Assembly: GCA_022571865.1 (NCBI GenBank)
Contig: JACZXA010000004.1
Coordinates: 1 to 51,068 of the forward strand
Source: Pseudomonadota bacterium
GTDB lineage: Bacteria > Pseudomonadota > Gammaproteobacteria > Pseudomonadales > Azotimanducaceae
Length of the DNA stretch: 51,068 nucleotides
Reading direction: 5' to 3'
Below, one piece after another: positions 18,503 to 26,510 of the stretch (positions are counted from its first letter, which is position 1; each line of letters begins with the position of its first letter). The translations under genes were made by a program, and so were the position numbers. The notes beneath the pieces are model-generated. The model was given only the letters and a program-made list of their open reading frames with translations. It had not been told where the DNA came from and did no database searches.

Positions 18503-18519
18503 TGTTAGCGTTACTAACA
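18503..18519. promoter_or_regulatory. Inverted repeat in TonB receptor leader (possible operator)
   Basis: TGTTAG (18503-18508) and CTAACA (18514-18519) are perfect 6-bp arms around CGTTA. The repeat lies about 105 bp upstream of the receptor start and downstream of the candidate promoter, so it could be a repressor site or an RNA hairpin. Its left arm belongs to the string CCCCTGTTAGCGT, which also occurs at 9860-9872. Confidence 0.35.
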
Positions 18520-18562
18520 TATTGTTGTTCTGCGGTTCCAAAGGCGCACCGCTATGGCGCGT

Positions 18563-18591
18563 ATCATACGGACGAAAGTAGGCCCTCACAA
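18563..18591 (-). promoter_or_regulatory. Candidate sigma-70 promoter for the TonB receptor
   Basis: On the minus strand TTGTGA (18591-18586) and TATGAT (18568-18563) are spaced by 17 bp, the preferred distance, with 4/6 and 5/6 matches to the consensus. It would give a leader of about 155 nt before the receptor ATG, containing the inverted repeat at 18503-18519. Confidence 0.5.
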
Positions 18592-18806
18592 GATAATGGA
18601 GAAAAAGTTGATTTGGGTTGTAAGATATTGTTATTAAAGGTTTTTTTTGAGAATTTCGATCAATCTGCAACTTTTTCACAATTTGGGCGCGAAAAAACAG
18701 CCGGAATTTGCAATCAAACCGATTGATTTTCTGTGCCTGTTCCATCTGACCCAGGAGGAACCTGCACGGGAGGGGTGCGGCAGCATTGCCCCGCTGATGT
18801 GGTGTC
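18592..18806. other. AT-rich gene-free stretch upstream of the TonB receptor
   Basis: Including the leader, about 400 bp between 18399 and 18806 hold no credible gene. The part from 18600 to 18720 is clearly more AT rich than its surroundings, with runs of A and T. It may be an upstream regulatory region. Open frames crossing it on both strands show no start signals or recognisable domains. Confidence 0.5.
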
Positions 18807-19154
18807 CTACAATCCGGCGCAGGCCTGCAATCTCGAATCGCAACAGAAATGTTGACCCTGGATCACATAACACTTCAATGCCAGGGACCCCGAGCGTTGC
18901 GGAAAAGCGTCCCGAGTGTATTCGGGGGGTACACAAAAGAACTCCCTAGATTTCGGACGTTTCAGGTTCTCGCTATCGGGTCGAAAGAACTTTTTCAAGT
19001 TGAACCAATCCCGGCTGATTTGTCGTTTCACGGCGCCGCAGTCTGCCCGTCCCACACCGGCTTCAAATGATGCGCCGTGTGCAATGGGTGGTTGAGAAAG
19101 GGTCATGATCAATAGTAACAAGGCCGCAGCCCCACCTACTGTTCTCGCCTGCAT
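18807..19154 (-). CDS. Hypothetical exported Cys-containing small protein
   Basis: From ATG 19154, which has AGGAA 7 nt upstream, the gene encodes 115 residues. A strong signal peptide (AAALLLLIMTLS, ending near IAHGA) precedes a mature part of about 85 residues with six cysteines, two of them adjacent (HFCCDS) near the C-terminus. The cysteines suggest a disulfide-stabilised periplasmic or secreted protein. I recognise no family. An upstream ATG at 19178 would add eight residues. Confidence 0.6.
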   Translation of the reverse strand: MQARTVGGAAALLLLIMTLSQPPIAHGASFEAGVGRADCGAVKRQISRDWFNLKKFFRPDSENLKRPKSREFFCVPPEYTRDAFPQRSGSLALKCYVIQGQHFCCDSRLQACAGL

Positions 19155-19262
19155 CGTCACTTTCCTGGTGATTGTCATCGGAAGTCCCTGGAGCTCGAGT
19201 CGAGGGTTATTCTGAACTCACCCTTCGTCGTGGTCTAGCAAGTCGATCCCAATAGCCTCCCG

Positions 19263-20084
19263 CTAGTTCGTCGGGCGACCGCTCACCGGCATAGCGGGTT
19301 CGCCAGCCCGCGCAACCACGAAAACATAACCATAAAAATCAGCGAAACTCCGATAAAGGTCGATTTCCCTCTGGCACTCGTTCAGGGCGTGCATAGATAA
19401 CGAAGCGCCGCCATATTTCGATACCAGGCTCTTGATTCGTTCCTCCATGGGCAAGTAGTAGTCGTCCCACCAGGCAGCCTCGGGCAGGACGAAGTCTCCA
19501 ACCAGCCGGTAGCCACATTTCACCACCAGCTCCCGACAATGTTCGACGTCGCTCATGTCTGGGTAACCGTCTGTCCAGAAATCCCTGAGGTCGGCAGGAG
19601 GGTCATCGCGAAGCCAGACCGCTTCGGAAAACGCGAGAACGCCTCCACGCTTCAACAAGGGGTGCCAGGCCAACAACGCCTCCTCAACGCCCATGATGTA
19701 GGCGGCCCCCTCGCACCAGATGAGATCGAAGCTCAAAGGCTCAAACGGCAGCGCGCGCATATTCGCCCGCGAGACTTCGATACGCTCCGAAAATCCGGCC
19801 GCTGCGACGCGTCGTTTCGCTTCGGCGACATATGACGGGTGCCGGTCGACCGCGTCGATTGTTGCCGAAGGCCACCGTGTTGCCAGATCCAGCGTCTGCA
19901 TTCCCGGGCCGCAGGCAATATCCAGCACGCGGGCATCCGGTGGGACGGTGTCAGCCGCAAGCGTCAGGGCTCGTTGTGTGCAGGATCGATTGCCGGGTCC
20001 TTCACGCGGAAGGTTGCCGTGCACGTCGTCGAAAACTTCCATTGCCTTGGGGTTGTCGGTGTCCAGAGTCTGAGCCTCGGTCAA
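19263..20084 (-). CDS. Class I SAM-dependent methyltransferase
   Basis: This 273-residue protein has motif I RVLDIACGPGMQ (about 52-63), the acidic end of strand 2 in DAVDRHP, motif II ANMRALPFEPLSFDLIWCEG and motif III LKRGGVLAFSE. It resembles small-molecule methyltransferases of the Methyltransf_11/25 type. The start is unsure: TTG 20084 has no good ribosome-binding site, and ATG 20042 (14 residues later) also lacks a well-spaced one. It follows the PhyH gene on the same strand after a 188-bp gap holding direct repeats. Confidence 0.82.
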   Translation of the reverse strand: MTEAQTLDTDNPKAMEVFDDVHGNLPREGPGNRSCTQRALTLAADTVPPDARVLDIACGPGMQTLDLATRWPSATIDAVDRHPSYVAEAKRRVAAAGFSERIEVSRANMRALPFEPLSFDLIWCEGAAYIMGVEEALLAWHPLLKRGGVLAFSEAVWLRDDPPADLRDFWTDGYPDMSDVEHCRELVVKCGYRLVGDFVLPEAAWWDDYYLPMEERIKSLVSKYGGASLSMHALNECQREIDLYRSFADFYGYVFVVARAGEPAMPVSGRPTN

Positions 20085-20156
20085 AGGTGAGGAAAGGATC
20101 TTACCCGGAGACGAACTCCGCTATCGACGACGTGTGGACTCGCCCGAAATGCAGCG

Positions 20157-20188
20157 TAGGGTGGATCACCCTAATGTGGATCACCCTA
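20157..20188. promoter_or_regulatory. Tandem repeat and palindrome, possible operator
   Basis: GTGGATCACCCTA occurs twice, at 20161-20173 and 20176-20188, with a 15-bp period. The first copy also forms the perfect palindrome TAGGGTG-GAT-CACCCTA (20157-20173). TATATATAAGG follows directly, so on the minus strand a TATATA -10-like box lies just upstream of the repeats. The site is about 75-105 bp before the methyltransferase start and may be a regulator-binding site. Confidence 0.45.
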
Positions 20189-20272
20189 TATATAAGGTCG
20201 GGGGAGTTCATATGAGTGGCGTCACAGCTCAAAATTTCGGGAGGTTTCGATTCAGGGAGTAATAACAACCCG

Positions 20273-21373
20273 CTATGCGTGGGACGGCTTGAGTTCCCGA
20301 CTGCGGGCGGCGGCTACGATTTCCTGCATGCCGTCCCATTCGCTCCAATGGTCACAGAGCTTGGCCACGGACGTTTCCCAGGGGTTGTACGACGGTGGGT
20401 ATTCCAGAAACTGCCCGAAGTAACCTCGATCGGGATGATCGCTGACCCCGTGGCCAACGCGTCGGGTCCCTTCGTGTGGGTTACCTTCCCGCAGTCGGCG
20501 TATCCGGAAATAGATATTCATACGCGGACTCGGGCCGTAGTTGGGTGTGGCCGTATGAGGGCAACTGTGTAATGCGATGACGGCGTCACCGCGATCGAGC
20601 AGCACCGGCGTCAACTCGGGCCAGGGCCAACCGTCAAGTGGAACGGGGTTTTTTGCGGCTTGTTCGACTCGTTCGCGAACGGTAGCGGGCAGGCCATTCA
20701 GAAAGGTGCCTCCACTTGCCGTTGTCCTGATACGTGGCCAGCCCGGTCCTTCCGGTCCTATTGGCCCGCCGGTATCCCGTTGCATTCGAAACGACGCTTC
20801 CACTTCTTCGTGCATTCCCTTGAGGACTGCGAACTGTCCATTGCCCGGTTGCCGCTGGTCGTTGAGTGCAACACCCACCAATGCGGTGTAGCTACCGAGT
20901 GAGATCGTTCTGTCGGGGTCTTGCCATAACTGGCCGTCGTTGCTGCCGCGCAGCTCGTCGTTCTCGCCAAAATATCTCGACGCGTCTTTCGGCCGGCCTC
21001 TGGCTTGGTCGATGTCTTGCGCCTTGTCGGGTATCGCGCCACTCCAGCTGCCGTCGACGTGTGGGGCGGGTTTGCCTCCGAGGGTGTCGAATGCCGGTGT
21101 TACGGCGACTTGCGAGCTGATCACGTCCGGAAAAGGACCCATCTCCTTACCCAGGATCTCCGCGAGGCAGGTGTCGTTGAACAAGCTCAAGACATCCTCA
21201 TGAGTCGCCAACTCTGGTGGCACCAGAAGCCTGCGTTCGTCCTTCGGCAGCTGGGCGGTAATCAGCTCAACCGCTTTTCGAATGATCTGCTCACCTACGG
21301 CCTTGCTGATCACGACATAGCCGTCGCGAAAGAATTGTTGTTTCTGTTCTTCGGTGAAGCCAGTCTGAGTCAC
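20273..21373 (-). CDS. Phytanoyl-CoA dioxygenase (PhyH) family protein
   Basis: I start the protein at GTG 21373, since GAGG lies 8 nt upstream and the sequence then opens with the family-like FTEEQKQQFFRDGYVVI; ATG 21415 would add 14 residues. The 366-residue product has the Fe(II) motif PAPHVDGSW (His105, Asp107) and a distal region VIALHSCPHTATPNYG followed by RMNIYFRIR, giving the second His and the 2-oxoglutarate Arg. PhyH relatives hydroxylate acyl-CoAs or small secondary metabolites. It lies 115 bp downstream of the UGA-containing GST gene on the same strand. Confidence 0.87.
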   Translation of the reverse strand: MTQTGFTEEQKQQFFRDGYVVISKAVGEQIIRKAVELITAQLPKDERRLLVPPELATHEDVLSLFNDTCLAEILGKEMGPFPDVISSQVAVTPAFDTLGGKPAPHVDGSWSGAIPDKAQDIDQARGRPKDASRYFGENDELRGSNDGQLWQDPDRTISLGSYTALVGVALNDQRQPGNGQFAVLKGMHEEVEASFRMQRDTGGPIGPEGPGWPRIRTTASGGTFLNGLPATVRERVEQAAKNPVPLDGWPWPELTPVLLDRGDAVIALHSCPHTATPNYGPSPRMNIYFRIRRLREGNPHEGTRRVGHGVSDHPDRGYFGQFLEYPPSYNPWETSVAKLCDHWSEWDGMQEIVAAARSRELKPSHA

Positions 21374-21488
21374 GCCCGAAACCTCGTATAAACAGATAGC
21401 CGGGCAGTATAGCAACCCGGGCCAGGACTCCTAGGGAGCGCTTGAATGCCTGTTGTGGCGTCCATCGTCCTGTTGGACCCAACCGGCG

Positions 21489-22166
21489 TTATCCGGCGGC
21501 TTGCGGAATCAGATCGGCCACATACAACTCCCGTCGTCGCAGATTGGTGATGAACTCTTCCTCGAAATTGTCCGGCACGGATCCGGTGACACGCTCATCG
21601 TTGAGTAGCGCGCTCGACCACTCGGCAATCTGTGGATACTCGTCCAGCAGTCCTGTTTTCAACCAACCATCCGCCAGTACGAATCGCTGCAGGAAAGGCG
21701 CGTACGCTGCGTCGACCAGACACAGTTCCCGGCCACCGAAAAATGGGCCGGATAGTGCGTCCTGCGCCAGTGCCTCGGTGAGCTTGTCGAGCTTTGCTCG
21801 AGCATCCGCCAGCCGTTGCTCGACAACTTCGGAAGTTTTCCCGTAGTAGACGCTCAAGCCCGACGCAAAGGTTGGCACATAGTCTGTCCAGGCACGATGA
21901 CGCGCCCGGAGTATCGGATCTTCAGGATGGAGCCGCGGCGTGACGACCTCATCCAGATACTCGGCGATTGCGTTGGACTCGAACAGTGGTTGGCCGTCTA
22001 CCTGCAGAACCGGGACTTTGCCGTGGGGGGAAATTTCCAGGAACCAGTCCGGTTTTTCTCGCAAGTCGATGTAGGTGACCTCGAATTCAACGGCCTTAAC
22101 GCGCATTACGATCACGGCGCGTTGTACCCAGGGTCAGGTAAAGGAGCTGGTGAGGTGGTATTTCAT
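21489..22166 (-). CDS. GST-like protein with in-frame UGA at the catalytic Cys position (candidate selenoprotein)
   Basis: The frame starts at ATG 22166 with AAGGA 6 nt upstream and runs 225 residues if UGA at codon 11 (22136-22134) is read as an amino acid. The N-terminus reads MKYHLTSSFT-U-PWVQR. U sits exactly where omega-like GSTs have Cys in the C-P-[FW]-x-Q-R active-site motif. The thioredoxin-fold domain continues with GKVPVLQVDGQPLFESNAI (cis-Pro and the Glu-Ser glutathione site), then the helical C-terminal domain. A stem-loop fitting a bacterial SECIS element follows the UGA. Starting after the UGA (GTG 22115) would remove beta-1 and the active site and has no ribosome-binding site. 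GST-like selenoproteins have been reported from marine metagenomes (from memory). A nonsense mutation is the alternative. Confidence 0.8.
22098..22123 (-). promoter_or_regulatory. Candidate bacterial SECIS element
   Basis: On the minus strand AACGCGC (22123-22117) and GCGCGTT (22104-22098) form a perfect 7-bp stem around a 12-nt loop, CGTGATCGTAAT. The loop begins 17 nt after the UGA and has G as its second base. Both features meet the published bacterial SECIS pattern: UGA-to-loop distance 16-37 nt, and G among the first two loop bases. It would bind SelB for selenocysteine insertion. Confidence 0.75.
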
Positions 22167-22546
22167 GTTGGGTCCTTAAAATCAGGTTCGATCAGAGACG
22201 CCGATTTGACTAAAACATTATGGATCAGAGGTTCCCTGGAGAAAAGCCGATCGAAGTGCTCGACACAGACGCATAAGAACTCCCGGCAAACCTCACTCAG
22301 CCGATGCCGTTCGGGCGTTCCAAAGGGCGCAGGCTCATCGAGCTGCCGGAGCCTTGTCTGGTCTGGTTTCACAATCGGGGATTTCCGGATGGTACGCTTC
22401 CTCGCTGCATGGCCGTCATGGTCGAGATCAAAGTCAACGGGTTGGAGGTGATGCTTGAACCGCTCACCCGACGACGCCGAACCCGATGGGTCCGTCCGTG
22501 ACGGTAACTTGTCGATCTGTTGCCTGCGCCGGTCAAAACGCGCCAT
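22163..22546 (-). CDS. Hypothetical protein, doubtful, overlapping the GST start
   Basis: An open frame of 127 codons ends with TGA at 22163-22165, overlapping the GST ATG as ATGA, an arrangement typical of translational coupling. The product is charged, with a C-terminal part VCREFLCVCVEHFDRLF, and matches no family I know. No ribosome-binding site precedes the ATG at 22546, and the opposite strand is open too. If not a gene, the stretch 22167-22664 is about 500 bp of leader and intergenic sequence with no other visible feature. Confidence 0.3.
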   Translation of the reverse strand: MARFDRRRQQIDKLPSRTDPSGSASSGERFKHHLQPVDFDLDHDGHAARKRTIRKSPIVKPDQTRLRQLDEPAPFGTPERHRLSEVCREFLCVCVEHFDRLFSREPLIHNVLVKSASLIEPDFKDPT

Positions 22547-22664
22547 TTGGGCTTTGGGTGGCTCCGGCCCGGCTTGTCAAACTTGTTCGTTGCTGTAGCA
22601 TGTTTACTCCCCTCACGATCAAATTCGCCATTGAAAACCATTTGGATATTCACGAGAGATTTTT

Positions 22665-24413
22665 ATGAAGATTCCTTTGAAGACTCCCATTAGCAAAAAA
22701 TACGCGGGCGTTGGCTTGCTCGCCGCCGCCGTTCTCGCATTTCCAGCCGCTGCCGGTACCTTGACAGGTATGGTCAAAAATGCAGACGGTGAGGCCATGA
22801 ACGGGGTTCTGATCAGAGTGACCGACGAGTCGTCTGGCGTATCAGAATCGGTTTATACCAATGCTGAAGGCAAATACACCCTGGTAACCGGGCTGGAGGG
22901 AACCCTCAAGTTACGGGCACGTTTACCGTATTTCAAAGATACCAGGACGACTGTCGAGCTTGGCGGAGGTAATACCCGGGCGCAGGAAAATCTGGTCATG
23001 CAGCCGATGACCGATGACGTCGAAATATCGGACAGTCTTCCTGCCGCCTACCACTTCGGCGGCCTGCCTTTCGAAACGGGTGACGGTGCCAAGTTCAATC
23101 GGTTTCAATTCCAGCGGGATTGTCTGTCCTGTCACCAAATAGGTAATCCCTTTACTCGAGTGCCTCGTGACGCAAAATCATGGGCAGTCACCATCCAGCG
23201 TATGCATCGCATGGTGGGCAACTTCGATGCCGACCTCAGAGACGAGCGATCCGTCATTCTCGCCAAGGGATTCGACGGCAAACCGATATCCGTTCGACCG
23301 GTATTTCCTGTGGATGAGCTGCTCAGTCGAGCCAAGATCTATGAATACACTTTGAGCAAAGCTTATGTACCCCATGACGCAATCGCCCACCCCACCAACG
23401 GTCTGATTTATACGGTTGATCAGGGGTTGGACCACATGGTGGTTACCGATCCGATCACCGGCCAAAGCGAATACATCTTGCAGGCGGGTGGCGACGCCAT
23501 GAAGTTTCACGAAGGCAATCCGAATGAGGGGAGTGAGGTCGGCCTTTTCAATCCGACCGACCGGCATGGCCCCCACTCATTGGACATGGGGTTGGATGGC
23601 AAGTACTACGTAACGAATACGGGGAGCACCAGCATCGGTGTGTTCAACCCTGAGACCAATCAGTGGGAGGCTTCTCACAAAATCCCTCGCGAAACGCGTG
23701 CCGTTTATCCCCACACTATTCGCGTCGATGCTAAGGGTATCGTCTGGTTTACGCTCGCGGGTTCGGAGAAAGTCGGACGGCTTGATCCTGCCGATGGAAA
23801 GTTCACGATTCTTGACCTTCCCGATGCAGTATCCAGTGGGATCTCCGGTGGCACGCAGCCTTACGGCATCGATATCAATCCAATCGATGACTCCATGTGG
23901 TATGGCCGCTTGTTTGGTGACAGAATCGGCCGCGTCGATCCTGAAACGTTTGAAATTACCGAATACGATTCGCCGGTACGGGGTCCTCGGCGCATGCGCT
24001 TCGACAAGGAAGGCATTCTCTGGGTAACGGGTTATTCGGAAGGCGAGTTAGCCCGCATCGAAGTGGATGAATTCAAAAGCACGATTTATCCCATGCCGGA
24101 ATTCGCCGAAGGCTACCGCCCCGCACCCTATGCCTTGGGTATACATCCTCAGACCCAGGACATCTGGCTCAACGAGAACATGACGGATCGAATTTATCGG
24201 TTCATTCCGAGTGAAGAACGATTTGTCGTTTACCCGGTGCCCCTGTCGGGTACCTACACCCGGGATATGAGCTTTACCCCGGACGGTAAGATATGCCTGT
24301 CCAACAACCCGATACCGCCGCTGGCTCTTGAGGGCGGGGTGTTGAACCTCATCTGTCTCGATGCGGACTATGATCCAGAAACCGAAGCGGCGCTCACGCT
24401 GAGCCAGAATTAG
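22665..24413 (+). CDS. Streptogramin lyase-like beta-propeller protein with carboxypeptidase-regulatory domain and haem motif
   Basis: This 582-residue exported protein has a signal peptide (about 1-30). A transthyretin-like carboxypeptidase-regulatory domain follows (about 31-112, GTLTGMVKNADGEAMNGV). A linker carries one CxxCH motif, CLSCH at 153-157. A beta-propeller (about 215-570) with repeats like IRVDAKGIVWFTLAGSEKVG and GILWVTGYSEGELARI resembles virginiamycin B lyase/SMP-30 propellers. The haem motif implies electron transfer in the periplasm, so antibiotic lyase activity is unlikely. The next gene on the strand is a PQQ dehydrogenase without its own haem, so this could be its electron partner (inference). 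Confidence 0.75.
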   Translation: MKIPLKTPISKKYAGVGLLAAAVLAFPAAAGTLTGMVKNADGEAMNGVLIRVTDESSGVSESVYTNAEGKYTLVTGLEGTLKLRARLPYFKDTRTTVELGGGNTRAQENLVMQPMTDDVEISDSLPAAYHFGGLPFETGDGAKFNRFQFQRDCLSCHQIGNPFTRVPRDAKSWAVTIQRMHRMVGNFDADLRDERSVILAKGFDGKPISVRPVFPVDELLSRAKIYEYTLSKAYVPHDAIAHPTNGLIYTVDQGLDHMVVTDPITGQSEYILQAGGDAMKFHEGNPNEGSEVGLFNPTDRHGPHSLDMGLDGKYYVTNTGSTSIGVFNPETNQWEASHKIPRETRAVYPHTIRVDAKGIVWFTLAGSEKVGRLDPADGKFTILDLPDAVSSGISGGTQPYGIDINPIDDSMWYGRLFGDRIGRVDPETFEITEYDSPVRGPRRMRFDKEGILWVTGYSEGELARIEVDEFKSTIYPMPEFAEGYRPAPYALGIHPQTQDIWLNENMTDRIYRFIPSEERFVVYPVPLSGTYTRDMSFTPDGKICLSNNPIPPLALEGGVLNLICLDADYDPETEAALTLSQN

Positions 24414-24434
24414 CGGCGCATCCGGGTCTAACTG

Positions 24435-24467
24435 GCCAGTTCCTGTTCGGTGTGGACGGGAACTGGC
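24435..24467 (+). repeat. Inverted repeat downstream of the propeller gene
   Basis: GCCAGTTCC (24435-24443) and GGAACTGGC (24459-24467) form a 9-bp perfect stem with a 15-nt loop, 21 bp after the stop codon. No T-run follows, so it is a weak terminator at best or an mRNA 3'-end hairpin. Confidence 0.45.
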
Positions 24468-24565
24468 AGTCGCGTCCTCAGCCGTCAATAACTCGAGTCG
24501 GTGCTCCTAGTCAGAGTTGACTCCCGGCTGGTGGGTGCCGGTAACAAAACAAGTAAAAGGCGAAA

Positions 24566-26479
24566 ATGAAAACGATCCTGGCGGCATTTGTCCTGTGCAT
24601 TTCTGCGCTCGGCAGTACGACAACTCAATCGGCAGAAGTGGTTGAAACCAACTACGACTGGCCGAGTTATGCCAACGATCTGGGGTCTTCGAAATATGCG
24701 GACCTCGACCAGATCAACAGCGAAACGGTGCAGAAACTGACTGTCGCATGGGAATGGGATTCACCGGACAATGCTCAGGTTGCGCGCGAACGTCAGTTTA
24801 CCCCGGGCGGTTTCAAGAGCACGCCGATCAAGATAGGCGACGTGCTCTACATCAGCACCTCCCTTGGACGTGTGGCAGCGCTTGGGGCGGCGACCGGAAA
24901 ACAGAAGTGGGTTTTCGATACCGAAACCTGGAAATCCGGCCGACCTGCCAATCTGGGTTTTAACCATCGGGGGGTGGCTTACTGGGCCGACGGCGACAAG
25001 CGGCGCATATTGATGGGAACCAACAACGCCTATCTGTGGTCGCTGGATGCCGATACCGGATTGCCGGACAAGTCGTTCGGCAACGATGGCCGGGTCGATC
25101 TGACCCAAGGCATGGGTCGCGCAATAGATCGCTCGAAATATTCGAGTGTCGCCGCCCCCCTCATCGTCGGTAACACAGTCGTTCTAGGGGCCGTCGTATC
25201 CGATGAGCCGCTACAGGGGTGGTTAACCAGGAAACAATCCGATATTCCACCGGGTCACATCAGGGGATTCGATGTGAATACCGGCAAACAGAAGTGGATA
25301 TTTCATTCAATCCCGGAACCGGGCGAAACGGGGAACGAAACCTGGGAGAACGATTCCTGGAAAGTTACCGGCGCAACCAATGTCTGGACGCTCATGAGCG
25401 CAGACCCCGAGTTGGGATACGTTTATCTGCCCTTCGGGACACCGAGCAACGATTGGTATGGGGGACACCGTCCCGGTGACAACCTGTTTGGCGAAAGCCT
25501 TGTCTGTCTGAACGCGCAAACGGGTGAACTGGTCTGGTTTTTTCAGATGATTCACCACGGCTTGTGGGACTACGACTTACCCGCAGCGCCCAACCTTGTG
25601 GACATCACCGTAGATGGCAAGCAGATCAGAGCCGTCGCGCAGGTTTCGAAACAGGGCTTTGTCTATGTTCTGGACCGGATAACGGGAATACCCGTATGGC
25701 CGATTGAGGAAAAACCCGTTCCCCAGAGCGACGTTCCAGGCGAACGCACGGCTGAGACTCAACCTATCCCAACTCGGCCTGCGCCATTCGAGTTACAGGG
25801 CATATCGGCAGATACGCTCATCGACTTCACGCCGGAACTACGAGCCGAAGCGCTGGAGATCGTCAGTAAATTCAGGCATGGACCTCTATATACGCCCCCT
25901 TCGTTACGGGGTTCTATCAAGCTGCCGGGCGATGGGGGAGGGGGCGAGTGGACGGGTGCCGCCTTCGATCCGGATACTTCACTGTTTTACGTGCCTTCCA
26001 TCACCCGGCCCGTCGTCGTCCAGCTTGTCGAGCAGCAACCCGATGTTACGGAGTTTCGCTACGTCCGTGGTGGGGTCAGAAATATTCGTGGGCCACAAAG
26101 CCTGCCGTTGACGAAACCACCCTACGGGCGTATCAGCGCCATCAATCTCAATACGGGTGATTATGAGTGGGTGGTACCCAACGGTCAGGGAATACGCCAG
26201 AAAATCATCGATATGGGCATTCCCGATCCTGGTCCGGTCGGTGCGATTGCCTTTTTGAGCCCGTTGTTGACGAAGTCTCTGCTGTTCGTGGCGGTAAACG
26301 ATGGCAAGCCGCTGCTGCGCGCGCTGGACAAAAATACCGGTGAGACCCTCCACGAAGTAGAGCTACCGGGTTTCCCCATGGGTGCACCCATGACCTACAT
26401 GGTCGACGGAAAACAGTTCATCTCCCTGGCGTTGGGTGCCGGGGGAGAGGCAAAATTGGTTGCGCTCGCCTTGCCCTGA
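24566..26479 (+). CDS. PQQ-dependent dehydrogenase (quinoprotein, no haem domain)
   Basis: This 637-residue protein has a signal peptide (about 1-22) and then the quinoprotein N-terminus WPSYANDLGSSKYADLDQIN. Propeller repeats follow, such as VAALGAATGKQKWVFD and SLDADTGLPDKSFG, with MIHHGLWDYDLPAAP holding a likely catalytic Asp and ending in GAPMTYMVDGKQFISLALG. It resembles membrane glucose dehydrogenase-like and alcohol dehydrogenase-like quinoproteins but lacks both membrane helices and a cytochrome domain, so it is a soluble periplasmic enzyme needing an external acceptor. Substrate not predictable. It lies 152 bp after the haem-bearing propeller gene. Confidence 0.87.
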   Translation: MKTILAAFVLCISALGSTTTQSAEVVETNYDWPSYANDLGSSKYADLDQINSETVQKLTVAWEWDSPDNAQVARERQFTPGGFKSTPIKIGDVLYISTSLGRVAALGAATGKQKWVFDTETWKSGRPANLGFNHRGVAYWADGDKRRILMGTNNAYLWSLDADTGLPDKSFGNDGRVDLTQGMGRAIDRSKYSSVAAPLIVGNTVVLGAVVSDEPLQGWLTRKQSDIPPGHIRGFDVNTGKQKWIFHSIPEPGETGNETWENDSWKVTGATNVWTLMSADPELGYVYLPFGTPSNDWYGGHRPGDNLFGESLVCLNAQTGELVWFFQMIHHGLWDYDLPAAPNLVDITVDGKQIRAVAQVSKQGFVYVLDRITGIPVWPIEEKPVPQSDVPGERTAETQPIPTRPAPFELQGISADTLIDFTPELRAEALEIVSKFRHGPLYTPPSLRGSIKLPGDGGGGEWTGAAFDPDTSLFYVPSITRPVVVQLVEQQPDVTEFRYVRGGVRNIRGPQSLPLTKPPYGRISAINLNTGDYEWVVPNGQGIRQKIIDMGIPDPGPVGAIAFLSPLLTKSLLFVAVNDGKPLLRALDKNTGETLHEVELPGFPMGAPMTYMVDGKQFISLALGAGGEAKLVALALP

Positions 26480-26510
26480 CTCGTGGTCGATCGCTTCGCT
26501 AATTCAAGAA

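Noticed and set aside
18455-18745. 96-codon minus-strand frame in the AT-rich leader
   Set aside because: No ribosome-binding site or family, and it covers the promoter and inverted repeat of the TonB receptor.
21489-22115. Ordinary GST starting at GTG 22115
   Set aside because: It lacks the first strand and active site, has no ribosome-binding site, and the frame upstream continues the GST domain through the UGA to a good start.
22665-24413. Assignment as a streptogramin-inactivating lyase
   Set aside because: Propeller similarity is general, and the haem motif and extra domain do not fit that enzyme.
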